From positions 248,001-312,000 of the forward strand of contig JAJTUP010000026.1 of assembly GCA_021399435.1 (NCBI GenBank): a DNA stretch of 64,000 bases, in the 5' to 3' direction. This stretch comes from Diaporthe sp. PMI_573 (Eukaryota > Ascomycota > Sordariomycetes > Diaporthales > Diaporthaceae). Of the stretch, positions 52,559 through 64,000 are shown one piece after another. Below the pieces are notes generated by a model that worked only from the letters and a program-made list of their open reading frames with translations, had not been told where the DNA came from and searched no databases. A program made the position numbers and the translations under genes. Within the stretch, counting starts at the first letter, position 1. The number at the start of each line of letters is the position of its first letter.

Positions 52559-55268
52559 TCATTTCGAGTTGCTTCCAGGCGTGCTGAACGAGAACCCGTC
52601 CCCGCTTCCGGGTGACGGTCCGCTTCTGGCCTGGCCCATGTTGCTCGCATCGCCTCCAAAGAATGTTTGGAATTGGTTCTCGGTCCCCCAGTTGGTGTTT
52701 TCCGTGTAATTCTGCAGGGCATCCTGTAGGAACATTTTGTCAGTCTCCTTCATCATTTTCTTGAAAGTTTCCCGGCAACGGAGCCCAAAACTTACCCAGT
52801 CGAAGTTCTGCCCAATGTCCATGCCGTTGCCAAACATGGACGAAAAGGGCGACCCCGGGTTCAGTCCCAGGTCCCCGGAGAAGTCAGGTGTCATTCCTGT
52901 CCCCTCGCCGACCGGAGGAACCGACAGGTCCATTCCTGGGTATGTGGTCCCCCCGGGGCTCTGCATGGCGCCCCCAAAGGCAGCCGCCGTATCTGGCGTC
53001 AGCCCGCCAGAGGACATCATGCCCAGGGTCATGGCCGCCGACTGCTCCGGCTCCATGCTGGCACCACTCACGTTGGAGAACAGGTCGTCTTTCATAGCGG
53101 CCGAGGGGGGTTGGGGCACGGCCGGAGGCACGCTGCTGGGCTGGCTCTCTGGCCCCGGGCTCCTGGTCTTGTCAAGCATGATCTTGATGATGTTGTAGGC
53201 CTTTACCGCCTCCATCGATCCATCTGTCATGCCCTCCCATATGTCCCGTGTCGTCTCGAGGCTGCGCACCATCTCCAGGCGCTGCTCAGGCGTCCAGAAA
53301 TTGGCAGAGAGCGAGTCCTGTCGCCCCCGGCCGGCGCCATCCGTCTGCTTGTCGAAATGCAGATCTAGAATGACCAGCATTGTGGGCAGGAGGAACTCCT
53401 TTGTCGCGATCGACGCAACGAACCATTTGATCGCCCGCAGCCTCCCGTTGGGTTGTGACTCCCGGTGCAGGCTGATCAGGTGCCGTAGCATTTCCAGCGA
53501 TGCCTCTATGGCACTCCGCCTGGAGTGCGCGTACCTGGGGTTGTATCTCGACCGTGCCAGATATTTCCGATGCAGAAGACACACTATCTTCAGGTACAGG
53601 ATGTCGATGTTAAACCTCGCGACGATCATGGTGAGAGGGTCGTTGCAGCCCTCCAGCGGCTGCATCTTCAGATGTGGTGGGATCTCGTCTCTGAGCTCCC
53701 GCAGTCTAGCGTCGAACCTCAAAATGTCGTCGTATGCTGCCTGCTTCCCAACGCGGTTCGTCACCTGCAGTATGTTCCCCAGCTCCAGGCAGAGCTTGAC
53801 CTTGGCAATCATGTAGCTGATGGGGGTCGGCTCACTGCTCGGCCGGGATGGTGGGAGGACTTTGGTATCCGGGCCGAATTCTTCGTCAAAGATGTTATGT
53901 GGCAATTGCGTATCACAGTCTTGATCGTATATCATGCTCGGCAGGGAAACCTGGTGTGAAAAGACAATATCAGACATTCTCACAAGAGCCCATGTTCGCC
54001 TCCTCATTTCCTGCCCAGTGTGTCAGCCTGGACGCTAACGCCGAGGAGCACGGCGCACTTACAGCTTGGAATGGCGTCAGTGATGGAAACCATTTTGCGT
54101 CCCTGTGGTACCCCATTCGAAATGCCACGCGTGTCACCAAGGAGCATATCAGCCACAGTGACAAGTCCGCGTCCCACCTCGACGAGAACTCCCCAAAAAC
54201 ATAGAGCAGCATGGTTTCCACGGTGTATTCGCTCGGTTTGGTGTAGTCCGCGGTGATGAGGCATTGTACTGTACGCAACCGATATTCAGCGGCCAGCTCC
54301 AGGGCCCTACCTTTCCACTCAGGCGGCTCGTCTCCGACCTTGTGGTAGCTCAACATGGCCAAGCAAAGGATGGAGTAGAGCAAGCCTAGCCACATGAGAG
54401 GCGTCTTGCTCGGGTCCTGCCAGTGGGCGCGCAGCTGCTGGTGAAACGTAGGGGCGTGGATGATGTTGACGGCATTGTCCATGGAGTTGAAGTACCGTGC
54501 ACAGAGCGTGAGCACGGCCGACTTGGGAGGCAACTCGGCCCTCAGCTCGACGTCCGTCGCGGGGGCGGCGCCCATCAAGAAAGTTGGCCCGTTCCGAGCA
54601 TATGCCGGCTTACTCAAGAGCACCTTCTCATAGCTCTTCTCGAGATCCTTCTTATGGCTGTTGAAGTAGTTCTTGACCTCGGATATGTCGGCAAGGATGG
54701 TGTGCCAGTGTTCCTGCCCTATGTACATGGACTTTCCCCTGTCGGGGTCCACCTTGAGCACACCAAGGGAGTTGGCAAGCCCGTCATCGATATCGCTGTC
54801 CTCCTCTTCGTCGTCTCTCATTTCTCCGTCATCCTGGCCAGCACCTGCAGACGAAGAATTGGGGGTCGCCGAGTTGCCCCCGGGCCCTGATGATTTCGTG
54901 CTGCTGTTGCTGGCTGTCACGGCCCCGACGGCCGCTGCAGCGTCTGCGGAGACGGTGGCGCCGCCGTGCATCAGAGACAAGACCAGGCCTTCCAGCCGGT
55001 CAATGCGGTTCTGCATGTCGTCAGGGCCATTGCCCTGCTGGTTCTGGTTCCTCTTGCGGTTGGAAGGAGTCGCATAGGAACAGGCCAGAGTGTCGACACC
55101 TTCCCGCTTCACGCAGTTGCTGCACGGGTGAGTCCGGTCGCATTTCAGCTTCCTGGACCGACATGGATAGCAGCTCAGTGGCACTCTGTTCCGTTTGCGC
55201 ACAACCCGGTGGTGGTCGGGAGAGCGAGGCCCCGAGGAGGGCGTGTTCGAGGGTGGTGTGGGGGTCAT
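52559..55268 (-). CDS. Zn2Cys6 fungal-specific transcription factor
   Basis: Exons 54063-55268, 52796-54010 and 52559-52723 give 861 residues. Introns are 52 nt and 72 nt; the second is in phase and stop-free. The DNA-binding zinc cluster uses Cys33, 36, 43, 49, 52 and 63 (SCYPCRSRKLKCD), flanked by a basic RKRNR. A coiled-coil-like dimer segment with IDRLEGLVLSLM follows, then an acidic Ser/Gly linker. The fungal-specific TF domain extends over about 240-560 (TLCARYFNSMDNAVNIIHAPTF; WLICSLVTRVAFRMGYHRD; EMRRRTWALVR across intron 1). The C-terminus is Pro/Gly/Met-rich, typical of an activation region. Its targets cannot be inferred. Neighbouring secreted and monooxygenase genes are candidates only by proximity. 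Confidence 0.9.
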
Positions 55269-58200
55269 GATGGGCCTTGGCAGCCGATTATCCTTACTAA
55301 GGACGGGCTGCTAGGAGGTGTCGCCTCGAGGTGCAGTTGGAGAGCCGGCTTCTCAGGTGATGCGTGTTCCAGCGCCTTTTGGTGTTGAGCCTGCGGTCCT
55401 ATAGTGAGGTGGAAAGATAAACTTGGTCGAAAACCTAGGCCTAGTGTTGTGAGGGACGAACGGATGGCGCAGCAGTGTCAGCCTGCAGAGGATTGGTTAT
55501 GCGCCTCGCAATCAGTCGCGATCAGGCCGGTCGTTGTCGCGGGGTAAGCGGCTGGGTTGGAGCGAGAGGGCAAAGGGCGCGGACGGCAGAAGACCTCAGC
55601 AGAGAGCAATCGGCTTGGGCGCCAGACCATCCCAACAAGTTCCGGCGCAAGAGCAACGGGCAATCCGCACGGGTACGTCAAGTCGCAGTGGTGGTCCAGG
55701 ATGTCGCACGAGGGCCAGAACTGCGGGAGTGCACAGTTGAAGGGTCGTCGCAAGGAAGAAAACGGTCCCTGCGCAGGCCAGCCGAGCTGATGAGGGTAGA
55801 AGTATCGAAACCCCGGGGGGAGAGAAGCTGGGTCAATGAAGCGCAAAGATCAATGCGGTCGACGGCGGGATTATATGCGGCGTCCGTCCCACAACAGGAT
55901 CACAAGAGTGGAGTGGTGTATTGGCAGAGAAAGAGCATAGCGTCAGCCGGCTGCAGCTACTGCGACGCAACAGATACAATGATACCCAAGCAGATAGTCC
56001 ATAGGTGGTGGGGGAGCCCCGTCATGCACCGGCGTTAACGGACTTAAGGCCCACCCCTCCCTTCCCCCTTTCCCCATGGCATGGGCTTCAAGACCGCGCT
56101 GGTTCCTTTTGCATCTTGCGATGGCCGTCGTCCTCGAAGCAAGCACAAGCACCAACGCCCGACTGGTCCCGACCAGATGCTAGATCGACACATCGCCACC
56201 AGGGCCGTCTCTGGGGTAGCGATCCACAACGATAAGAATTAACAAGTAGCTTGTCGCACGGACAGACATGCCTCTTTCAGTGCGAGGCGGGTTGGCGGGC
56301 GGGCGGGCAGGCAGGCAGGCAGCATGTGCTGACGACGACGAGCTCGTTTGCGTCCTCGACCACCAGGCATTGCGCTACGGCCGACCATCAGATGCTAGAC
56401 CGGTGAATCTGCTCACCCCCTCACAGGCTGAACCCAGCACCCAGCACCGGTCACGCCGTACCCAGGCCATGAGCATATATACACAGTATTTATGTAACAT
56501 CCAACCGCTGATCTTCTCGCCGGGTGACTCATACTGATCTTGTCCCTGAAATACTGAAATACGCGTATTGCACAGGAAGGGCGGTCCTCCGAGCAACTTT
56601 GTCAGCTACCCTGTCTGCAGTTTTCGGTCCTACTCGCTCCACCGGTCCAGCACAGTCTCCTGGCCCCTCCTGGCCCCTCCTGGGCCCCGAAAACCGTCGG
56701 AGGATCCTCCTCAACCCGCAAACTTGCCACAGGCGACATCAAATTCTCGCTATCGTACAGCCATTGCGAGTCATGTTTCGCGGGGCATCGGCTGTCCTGG
56801 CCGGTTCCAACCGCAGGCCTGCCCAGCTTCCAACGTCCCACAACGGGCCCGCCCGACTATTGTACACACACACTACTTGGACTAGCACGTACTACGACTG
56901 TTGCCGTACTGGGTGTACTACACAGTACAACATCGAAGTGCCGGCCTGCCCCTCCACAGTCTCCACCTCCGGCCCCGATGAGCTCGGCTCCGTCCCGGCT
57001 CGTCTTGCCATCAGTCCCGCAAGGTTGCCATAAAAGGAAGGCTTCGTACATACAATGACGATGTGACTGACATCTTTTGTCATGTGCCGCTTACATCGAC
57101 GGACAAGCATTATGCCAAACGTGCCTCCGTGACTCTCCACATACGGGCGCTCCCTGAGCCTGTTCTCGTCAGGACCACCAATGCTCCGAGGACTACGAGA
57201 TGCGAAGCGTTTGGAAGATGCAAACCCTCGCCCTTTCAGTTGTGGGACCACGGGCTGCAGAACATGACCAGGTGAAGGATGTAGAGGAGTTGACAGATCG
57301 AATCCCAGGAGGCTGTTAGGCCTGGCTGATACTTGCCGTAAGTGTGCCCCCCCCCTTCCACCTTCCCGCTCCACCCCACTTCAAACACAGCATTTTAGTA
57401 TATTCCGCTGTTTTCAGAAGACAACCAGAGTCTACTAAATGAAGTTGCTCTCCATTCAACGAATGGGGGTTGAATGTGCCTGCTGTCTGGTGAAGTCCAT
57501 ATGCTTGACTCGGACGGCGCCCACGTTGACTGTCCGTATTCGGTCTCTGATGATAAATATCAGACGGCAGACACTGACTGCCAGTTCGTCTCAGAATCTG
57601 TCTCCGTTCTATCTTAGACGACCTATGGGCTGCCTGACCAGGCAGGAATTAACCGAGCCATCACGGAGAAACCTTTACTCCCCACACAGCATCGATGTTA
57701 CACAGTACGGCTTTACCATCGCGGCTGCCCTCTAATTGATCACCACAGAACGGTATGCCCAAAAGGATCGGATACCCTCGCCACCGAATGCATGGTACAG
57801 AACCTAACAAGGGACAACAACTGGATGATAACTTATCCATCAGGTTGTAACCCCCTAGGATTTGGTTAGTTGTAACGGGCTAAGCATACACTTGGTTTTT
57901 TATTGTTCAGGTCAGGAGTCCAGGCCCTTGTTCATTACCTTTGGTTCTACAACTCAAATTTCAGTTTATCAACGTCTCTTGGACTCTACTTGACTCAGCT
58001 GGGATTGCTTCAGGGTTCCATCACTAACAGTCTCAATTCGGAGGGCTGACCAAAAGAAAAACGCCAACGTCAAAACTTCCGAGAAGGCGGTGCACTTCGG
58101 AGTGTCCACCGGACATTCCACATTGGAAATAAGGTGTCAAAGTTGCCTGGCACAGACTAATATCGGCCGCTTCTCTTATCATCGTCCGAGCTCCTTGACA

Positions 58201-59735
58201 TGATATGCCTCATCCCTTCAGATCATGTTTGTCCCTCATGGACATCGGACGAGCCCCTATATCAACAACGGACTTGTAGGGCAACCACCATTGCGTGGGA
58301 TGTTAAGTTCCTCCACTGATGGCGTGCGACTAATAGCAGTGTTTGTCCACTCGTGTCTCTATAGAAATTGGAGTTGTCCTGATTTCACTTGGTTTGTGTG
58401 TATAGTCCAAAAATCCGTCCACATTTGAGCCTGGACTGATCTCTAGACCCTGTATAGCCTCCACCCCAGCCTTGTCAGCCGTCGCCGTCGCCATCGCCAT
58501 CCTAACTCGCAGTGCCAGTCTGTTAGCTAGAGGGTGTTATCGTGAGATCTCTGAAGAGAAACAACGAGCCTATGCGTCCTTCACTTCAGTCTTCCGGGCA
58601 GGCAACGCACGGCCTTCCTGAGCCTAAGCAGGCACGCACAGGTAATCATGATGATCTGGGGAATCCCGCAGAGGTGGACAACAAACGCCGGGAACGAGAC
58701 AAATAGTGTTTGTTTCAGTCGACGACTTCAAAAGACAACTGCCGCATGGTATCATGGCGTTTGGTCTTCCGTCTGAAGTAACGCAGCGCGCCCAGAAGGG
58801 GTTGAACAGCCCGTGAAACACAACGATAGAAGCTTGACATGCTCGATGCAGAGTGTTTGATACGCGAGTCTGATACGGTATTCAGTAGTGGCGAGACTAG
58901 GTGGCCAGCCGATATCAAGCAACTGCAATAGCTTTCCCATCTACCAGCACATGGAACCCATGTGGCAATGCTCATTGATTGATCTTGCCGGAAATCATCA
59001 GGGAATCCCCTTTCACGTCGACATGGGTACCGCAAACAGCACCCAATGGATGGCGGAGATGGTCATTCCATGATGGCTGCTCTTGTGCGGCAGCACATGT
59101 CTTCATAGACAAGCCAAACATTTCGAATTTCGTCCAAGGCATCATGATTTTCGGTAAACCCTTAAAAGATGCAGAGAAAACCCACACCCGGGCACTCGAG
59201 GGCGGTGCAACCCCGATGACAGATGGCACGGTGTTTTACCGATCACCGTCTGCGGGGGATTTCCACCCTCAGGAAGCTCGAGTTTCCGAGCCTGTGCCTG
59301 CGAGCTTATGTGCGAAGAGACGACAAGCCTCCCTCCCATCCCGACCCCCACAGGCCAAGGCGATGCCGAAGGCGCCGAACGCTAAGCTTCTGCCCTTGTG
59401 CGATCTACGACGACATGCGACAGGCTGTGGCGCCTAGCCACGAAGTTTACATGTCCCAGCAAGCCTTCTGCTGACGACATTTCACGTCGTGCTCTACAAA
59501 TGCACGGGCCGGGCAGGAGCCCTCCTCTGAAAGCATGTGCCCGGGCATTTCCTGACCCCCCCCCCGCAACCATCCCACCACACAGCCAGCCAGGGTCGTG
59601 CGTCAAAGGTTCAGAGTCGCATCTTGGCAGCGAGCCGCACACCATGGATCAAGCTCCGAGAGCTGGATGTGACGGCCGCAGCTGTCAGCCCGCGGGAACA
59701 TATGTACCCGTTGTCGCCCTGGGCGACAGCATATT
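55269..59735. other. Large intergenic region, no supported gene
   Basis: 4.5 kb between divergent genes. It includes the long Zn2Cys6 promoter and a GGCGGGC/GGCAGGC repeat at about 56287-56323. The portion 57,350-59,100 is AT-richer. No frame has coding character, a splice-supported partner or a recognisable domain. Confidence 0.45.
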
Positions 59736-61160
59736 ATGGCTGCTGAGGAGCAGAAGACCATGGTGTTATCCCGTCCCCCCCACCCCCGCCCAGCTAACAT
59801 CTTCCCATCATCACAAAGATTGTATGCAAGACGCTCGAAACGCACGACAAGATGTGCATTCAAGAGACGAGGCTACACGCCATCTGCAACCACGCAGCCG
59901 TGGACCGCATAGAGTGCTCGGACAAGTGCGCACACTTCGACACCATCGAGATCCAGCTCAGCACATACTGCCAGTCCTGCCGCCAGCAGGTCGACAACAC
60001 GGCAATCCTGAACTCGGTACTGCGGTGGAAGCTTGGGCCCTGCCCAGGCCGGCGCAGGAAGATACGACCCGTCAAGACAAGTGTTCTCGACGTCTCCCCG
60101 GCCCCAGGGGCCCCAGGCACGGCAAAGACTCCCACCCAGCCAGCAAGAAAGCTGTCAGGCGCAAAGTCCCTGAGCGCTCTCAGAGAGGCCGCATCCGCGC
60201 CGCCCACGAGGGAACTACCCCCGACGCCCCCTACCCCAAAGAGGCTGAACACCCCGGCGTCGGTGGAAATCCTGGCAGTCTCGCTGGGCAAGTTGGGCCT
60301 TGCGTCTCCTGCGGACAACACATTCGGGCCGCGATACTCGCTGGACGTGAACCCAGCGCCTCCGACCCTCCCATTGCGGCGGAGAGCAAGCGAGGCCTTC
60401 GAGTACGTTGCAGGAGGCGATGGGCAGCCGAGGCTTGCCCGCGCCCACACCGTGCCAAAGAGCAAGGCCCGGCCTGCTGTCCCGCAGAGGGTGAGTTGGT
60501 CATGGCTACCCACGTCCTGTCGAGTTGGGACCCCAAAAGCTAACAGAGGCCTACAACCAACAGCCCGCCCCTCGCATACCCACCCGGGACGCCACCCCCA
60601 GGCCAGAAAAGGAGCTCAAGTCCCCGAGGCCCTCCATGCAGCAAGTCGCGGATGAATCAAGGCCCGTGTCCGCGGTGATGGCCAGGGACACAGACACCGT
60701 TATCACCATCAGTACGAGGCCCAGCACCGCTGACACCACAAGCACTACGACCACGGCCACCAGCATCAGCACCAGCACAAATGACGCACGGAAGTCCGTC
60801 CTGGTGCAGCAGACTCCCTCATACCCGCCCCCGCCCCCACCACAACAGCACAAGCAGCACCAAGAGAGCCAGCAGCCCCTCCCCGTGAGCGCCTCCGTAC
60901 CGAGGTCCCTCTGGTCCCTGCGGCGCAGCAGGTCGTCGGCGCGGAGCCTAGCGCTGGTGAGCACCAAGGAATACGTCCACGCCAAGCTGTGCCGCGGTGG
61001 GGGCATGCCGTCCCCCTCGACGCCGGGGAAGAACCTCTTCCCCGCGCCGCAGCAGCAGCAGAGGAAGAAGCCGATCGACATCCACGACCCGGAGTGGCTG
61101 GCGAGTCACGGCCTCAAGTGGGACGCGCGCGGGCTGGGGCTGGTCAGCACTGCTGTGTGA
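59736..61160 (+). CDS. Protein of unknown function with N-terminal Cys/His-rich segment
   Basis: Three exons, 59736-59762 (9 codons), 59819-60490 and 60564-61160, give 431 residues. Introns are 56 and 73 nt; both have CTAAC branch sites, and all junctions are phase 0. The N-terminus starts MAAEEQKTMIVCKTL, then has KMCIQE, HAICNH, IECSDKC and TYCQSC within the first 60 residues, a likely zinc-binding or disulfide module. The rest is disordered, Pro/Ser/Thr-rich with basic patches, polyPro and polyGln. It ends with a compact DIHDPEWLASHGLKWDARGLGLVS motif that looks conserved. I do not recognise the family. If exon 1 is wrong, the first ATG in exon 2 (59852) would lose two of the cysteine-region residues' context but keep most of the module. 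Confidence 0.65.
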
Positions 61161-61189
61161 GGCGCGGCTGCGTCGTTGTGTGCCTGCTT

Positions 61190-61221
<32 letters not shown>

Positions 61222-61981
61222 CATTGTGGTCGGTCATGAAAGCCAGGAGTACGCTGCGAAGATTGGCCTGATGCAGGACTAATGACGATGTTCGGTGGGA
61301 AAGGGGAAGGGATGAAGGGGGGAGGGGGCGTTGGTCTTGGGAGTCTGGTGAATCCGAGTCATTTGCGGATCTGCACGGGACACTTCTTGCCCGCCACGTC
61401 GGGCTCTCCTTGGACGATCTGGGTATTCTTAACAGGCATTTAATGAGGATAATGGCATGTACGTATAGCCGACCGCTTGCCGTGAGCTTGTGTTGTGTTG
61501 CAATGTCGCGCGAGGCGTAGTTCATCACCATCCCAGCTCACCTGCTGGGCCGATGACTTCATGTGTTCCCCATCGCCGAGGACACAGCGACGAGAACGTG
61601 AGCAAGGCCTCGGCGTGTCTAATCTGACTCGTCGTCTGCATTCTCGTCAGCAGACCAAAGAACTGTGGTGGCATCCGATCACCCGGCACATAACGCCTTG
61701 CACAGAGCTTCACTTACGAGCGGTCTGCGACGGGAGGAATGTGGTGACGAGGAGTCCATATCGCCTGAAGAATTCTCTAAAGTGGTGCCTCTCGTCTTCG
61801 GAGCCTCGCAAGTTGTTATTCGAGGCTCGCAGCCTTGTGTTTCAAGGAATGTAGACTTTATCCCAGAAGAGTGCGTTCACAGTACAAGCGCGAAGAGAAA
61901 ATTCAACCTCAACCGCCTCCAAGATAAGATGGTTTTTATTGCATGACATAAATCGCTAAAGCAAGGAACAAGAGATGAGAT
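61161..61981. other. Intergenic between convergent genes
   Basis: Contains a TGTGTA hexamer array at 61189-61222 right after the stop of the upstream gene, and the 3' flank of the STIMATE-family gene. Confidence 0.5.
61189..61222. repeat. (TGTGTA)n hexamer array
   Basis: About five copies, likely within the 3' untranslated region of the Cys-rich protein gene. Confidence 0.85.
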
Positions 61982-63323
61982 CTACTCTTTTGGTAACAAC
62001 TCCCTGGAAACAGCCCCTCTCACAGGCGAGGAACCGCTCCCTATCACCGCAGTCCTATCGCCATCGAGGTCGGGATCATATTCCTCTTCCACTGGGCCCT
62101 TGACCTTTCTGCCTTCTTTGACCGACTTCACGTCAGCCTCGTCCTCCAGCTGGATCGACCCGCTGCGCCGGCGGAGTCGGTGAGGGTCGGGGTCGTCGTC
62201 GCTCCCAGGCTCAGCAATCCTCTCATACGTGCCTCCCGACGCTCCGGAGCCGTCATGGCCCTCGTTTTCATCCTTGCTTGCCGGCTTCTTGATGAAGGAG
62301 TCGATAATGTAATACTGCATCGCGTTCATGATGAGGGGGAAGAGCATCATCACGAACACGATCTGGACCCTCTCGTTCCCCTCGGTCCAGCCCAGTGCCC
62401 AGTCACCAACGCGGGAGATCCACGGCAGCATCAAGAAGATGATGAGAACGCAGAGCTTCATGCCGAACAGACCGCAGAAGTAGATGACCGACTGTTTGAG
62501 CCACCACCACGCGTTGGGTGGGTTTCCATAGTTGCCTGACTGGATCGACTCTGGTGGTTGGCCAAGGGGCGTGTAGGAGACGAGACCGGTGAAGACGCGT
62601 AGGAGGAGGATAAGGATGGGGATGCCGAGTGTTGTCTGATACGATCGGTTAGATACTTTGGGATGCCTCGAATACTCGGGAAAGACGAGACAGCCGGGCA
62701 TGTCTGCCTCGGGGCCAACTTACATCAATAGCAAGGTTCAACAGATAGAACGAGCAAGGGTTCGGCGTGTAGTCGTCGTCGGGTGCTCCGCCGTCCTGCC
62801 CGTCCCGGCGCACCAGGGTGCGCACCACCATCATCGACACAGCCCGCACGGTTGCAGCGGAGGCCGGCTCGACCTTGATGGAGAAGCGCCCGCTTGTGAG
62901 CATGGACATGAACACGTTCGCGACGTGCACCAGGACCGAGCCGAACACCTGCTTCGACGCATCAAAGAACCAGATCTTTAGAGGCCGCTGCGGCCGCTCC
63001 CGCCACCTCTTGTACACCAGAGACATCAGGGCCAGGCCGCCGAGTGCCAGCTGCACGAGGAGCGCGAATGGGCCTAGCAGGCGGCACTCGCCCTGGTCGT
63101 CGCCACTGTTCCCGCCGGTTGCCATCATCGCGGTCGGCGTGGATGCTATGCTTGTTGTCGTCGTAGTCATGATCGTGCTGTCGAACACATCGACGCCCAC
63201 CGGGGTGGGCAAAGGTGTGTTCGGCGCTGTGGCTATGGCAAATGCGGCGGACGAGGTGAGTTGTTGGCGATCAACGAGCTCGCGGACGATGTGGTTGATC
63301 GCAGCGTTTGCCAGTGCGGCCAT
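61982..63323 (-). CDS. STIMATE/TMEM110-family vacuolar or ER membrane protein
   Basis: Exons 62724-63323 and 61982-62635 flank an 88-nt intron (donor GTAAGT, CTAAC branch) and give 417 residues from the ATG at 63323; the longer frame upstream lacks a better start. After a variable N-terminus comes the conserved core: LGPFALLVQLALGGLA, WRERPQRPLKIWFFDASKQ, GSVLVHVANVFMS, NPCSFYLLNLAID joined to TTLGIPILILLLR, then SVIYFCGLFGMKLCVLIIF and VMMLFPLIMNAMQYYIIDSFIKK. That is about five membrane segments. The C-terminal 120 residues are a charged, disordered cytosolic tail. Fungal relatives (yeast YPL162C) are vacuolar membrane proteins; the human member supports STIM-Orai calcium entry at ER-plasma membrane contacts. 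Confidence 0.85.
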
Positions 63324-64000
63324 GTAAGCAGAGCGCACGAGGTCGCGGTGTAGGCAGCCGTAGAAATTGGGGACGGAGGCTCGAGGTTGCCTCGTGTGAC
63401 TCCGCACGCCCTCTGGCCTGCAGAGTGTCGACGTCAGGGGCGGTGCTAAACGGATGCGGGAAAGGCAGATCTGCAAAGTGGTCTAAGCCGTGTGCCGTGT
63501 GCCGTGTGCCGTGTGCCGTGTGCCTTGGGGTCGCGTGTTCAGCCAGTTGAGTTTTAAGACCAGGTGATGGTGTGAGGCATACAGTCTCGAAGTAAAGCTC
63601 GCCCGCGGAAATGTTGCAGTCGATTGAACCGTCCAGAGAGAACAGCAGAATAGAAACGACACGAAACGAAACGATGGAGCACCGAAGCCTCGCGCGCTTG
63701 CAGCTGTGTTGAATAATAAAAGGAGAGATGGACAAGTCGCCCGGTCACAAATCAGAGGCCAAGGAGTAGGAGCGGTAGGTAACAGTCAGTCATTCATAAG
63801 GAGAGGCGATGCAGCGCCTACCTAGGTGCCCAGGCTTTGCCCAGACACGGCGCCTGAGGCGGAGGTGCCTCCAGGTGCCCTCAGGTGGTCGGCTGTGAAA
63901 TCCTTGGGCCGGGCCCTTGCCGAATCATGAAACGTCATTGACCTAGGAGGTCACATCCTCTGGGCCAAAAGAGGGTCTGGGGCTGCAGGCACTTTGCTAA
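63324..64000. other. Promoter region of the STIMATE-family gene
   Basis: No other gene is supported. It contains a CGTGTGC heptamer array at 63487-63524. Confidence 0.5.
63487..63524. repeat. (CGTGTGC)5 heptamer array
   Basis: Five tandem copies about 165 bp upstream of the STIMATE-family ATG. Confidence 0.9.

Overview
The window is nuclear DNA of a filamentous ascomycete, most likely Pezizomycotina of the Sordariomycetes type. It has short introns of 50-290 nt with CTAAC/CTGAC branch sites, GC-rich coding third positions, divergent gene pairs sharing 400-900 bp promoters, and hallmark fungal proteins: a Zn2Cys6 regulator, an A-T-R-R carboxylate reductase, a GH13-CBM20 amylase and an NDR kinase. 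I found no convincing tRNA, rRNA, CRISPR, intact transposon or virus. Gene models were built by hand from reading frame, splice sites and family motifs. Several supplied frames begin at non-ATG codons, so starts were moved to the first well-placed ATG.

Layout. 1.7-8.0 kb: an NAD-dependent ketoreductase and a 1284-residue adenylation-thiolation-reductase-reductase enzyme, probably a glycine betaine reductase making choline. 10.5-19.5 kb: housekeeping genes, namely an RGG-tailed microbial-type PARG, BCS1, mitochondrial uS11, TIM44, PYM and QCR9. Four of these serve mitochondria and two serve complex III. 21-31 kb: the N-end-rule ligase UBR1 and an SR-rich Swd3/WDR5-like WD40 protein. 31.6-39.8 kb: ISC1, an NDR-family kinase and a nucleolar FKBP. 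42.4-55.3 kb: a more accessory stretch with a secreted amylase, two diverged tRNA-like repeats, an FAD monooxygenase fused to a polytopic membrane domain, a small secreted protein and a Zn2Cys6 regulator. 59.7-63.3 kb: a Cys-rich protein of unknown function and a STIMATE-family membrane protein.

The most striking observation is at the end of UBR1. The reading frame stops at TGA followed by CTAG, the known efficient readthrough context UGA-CUA-G. The same frame then stays open for 185 further codons encoding a strongly acidic, coding-like tail that has no well-placed start codon of its own. This predicts two UBR1 isoforms, or a recently interrupted gene. Two introns, in QCR9 and in the NDR kinase, need GC-AG splicing with the identical donor GCACGT. 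The first coding exon of QCR9 is only its ATG. The NDR kinase is preceded by a spliced open frame in phase with it that ends in TAG 24 bases before the kinase ATG.
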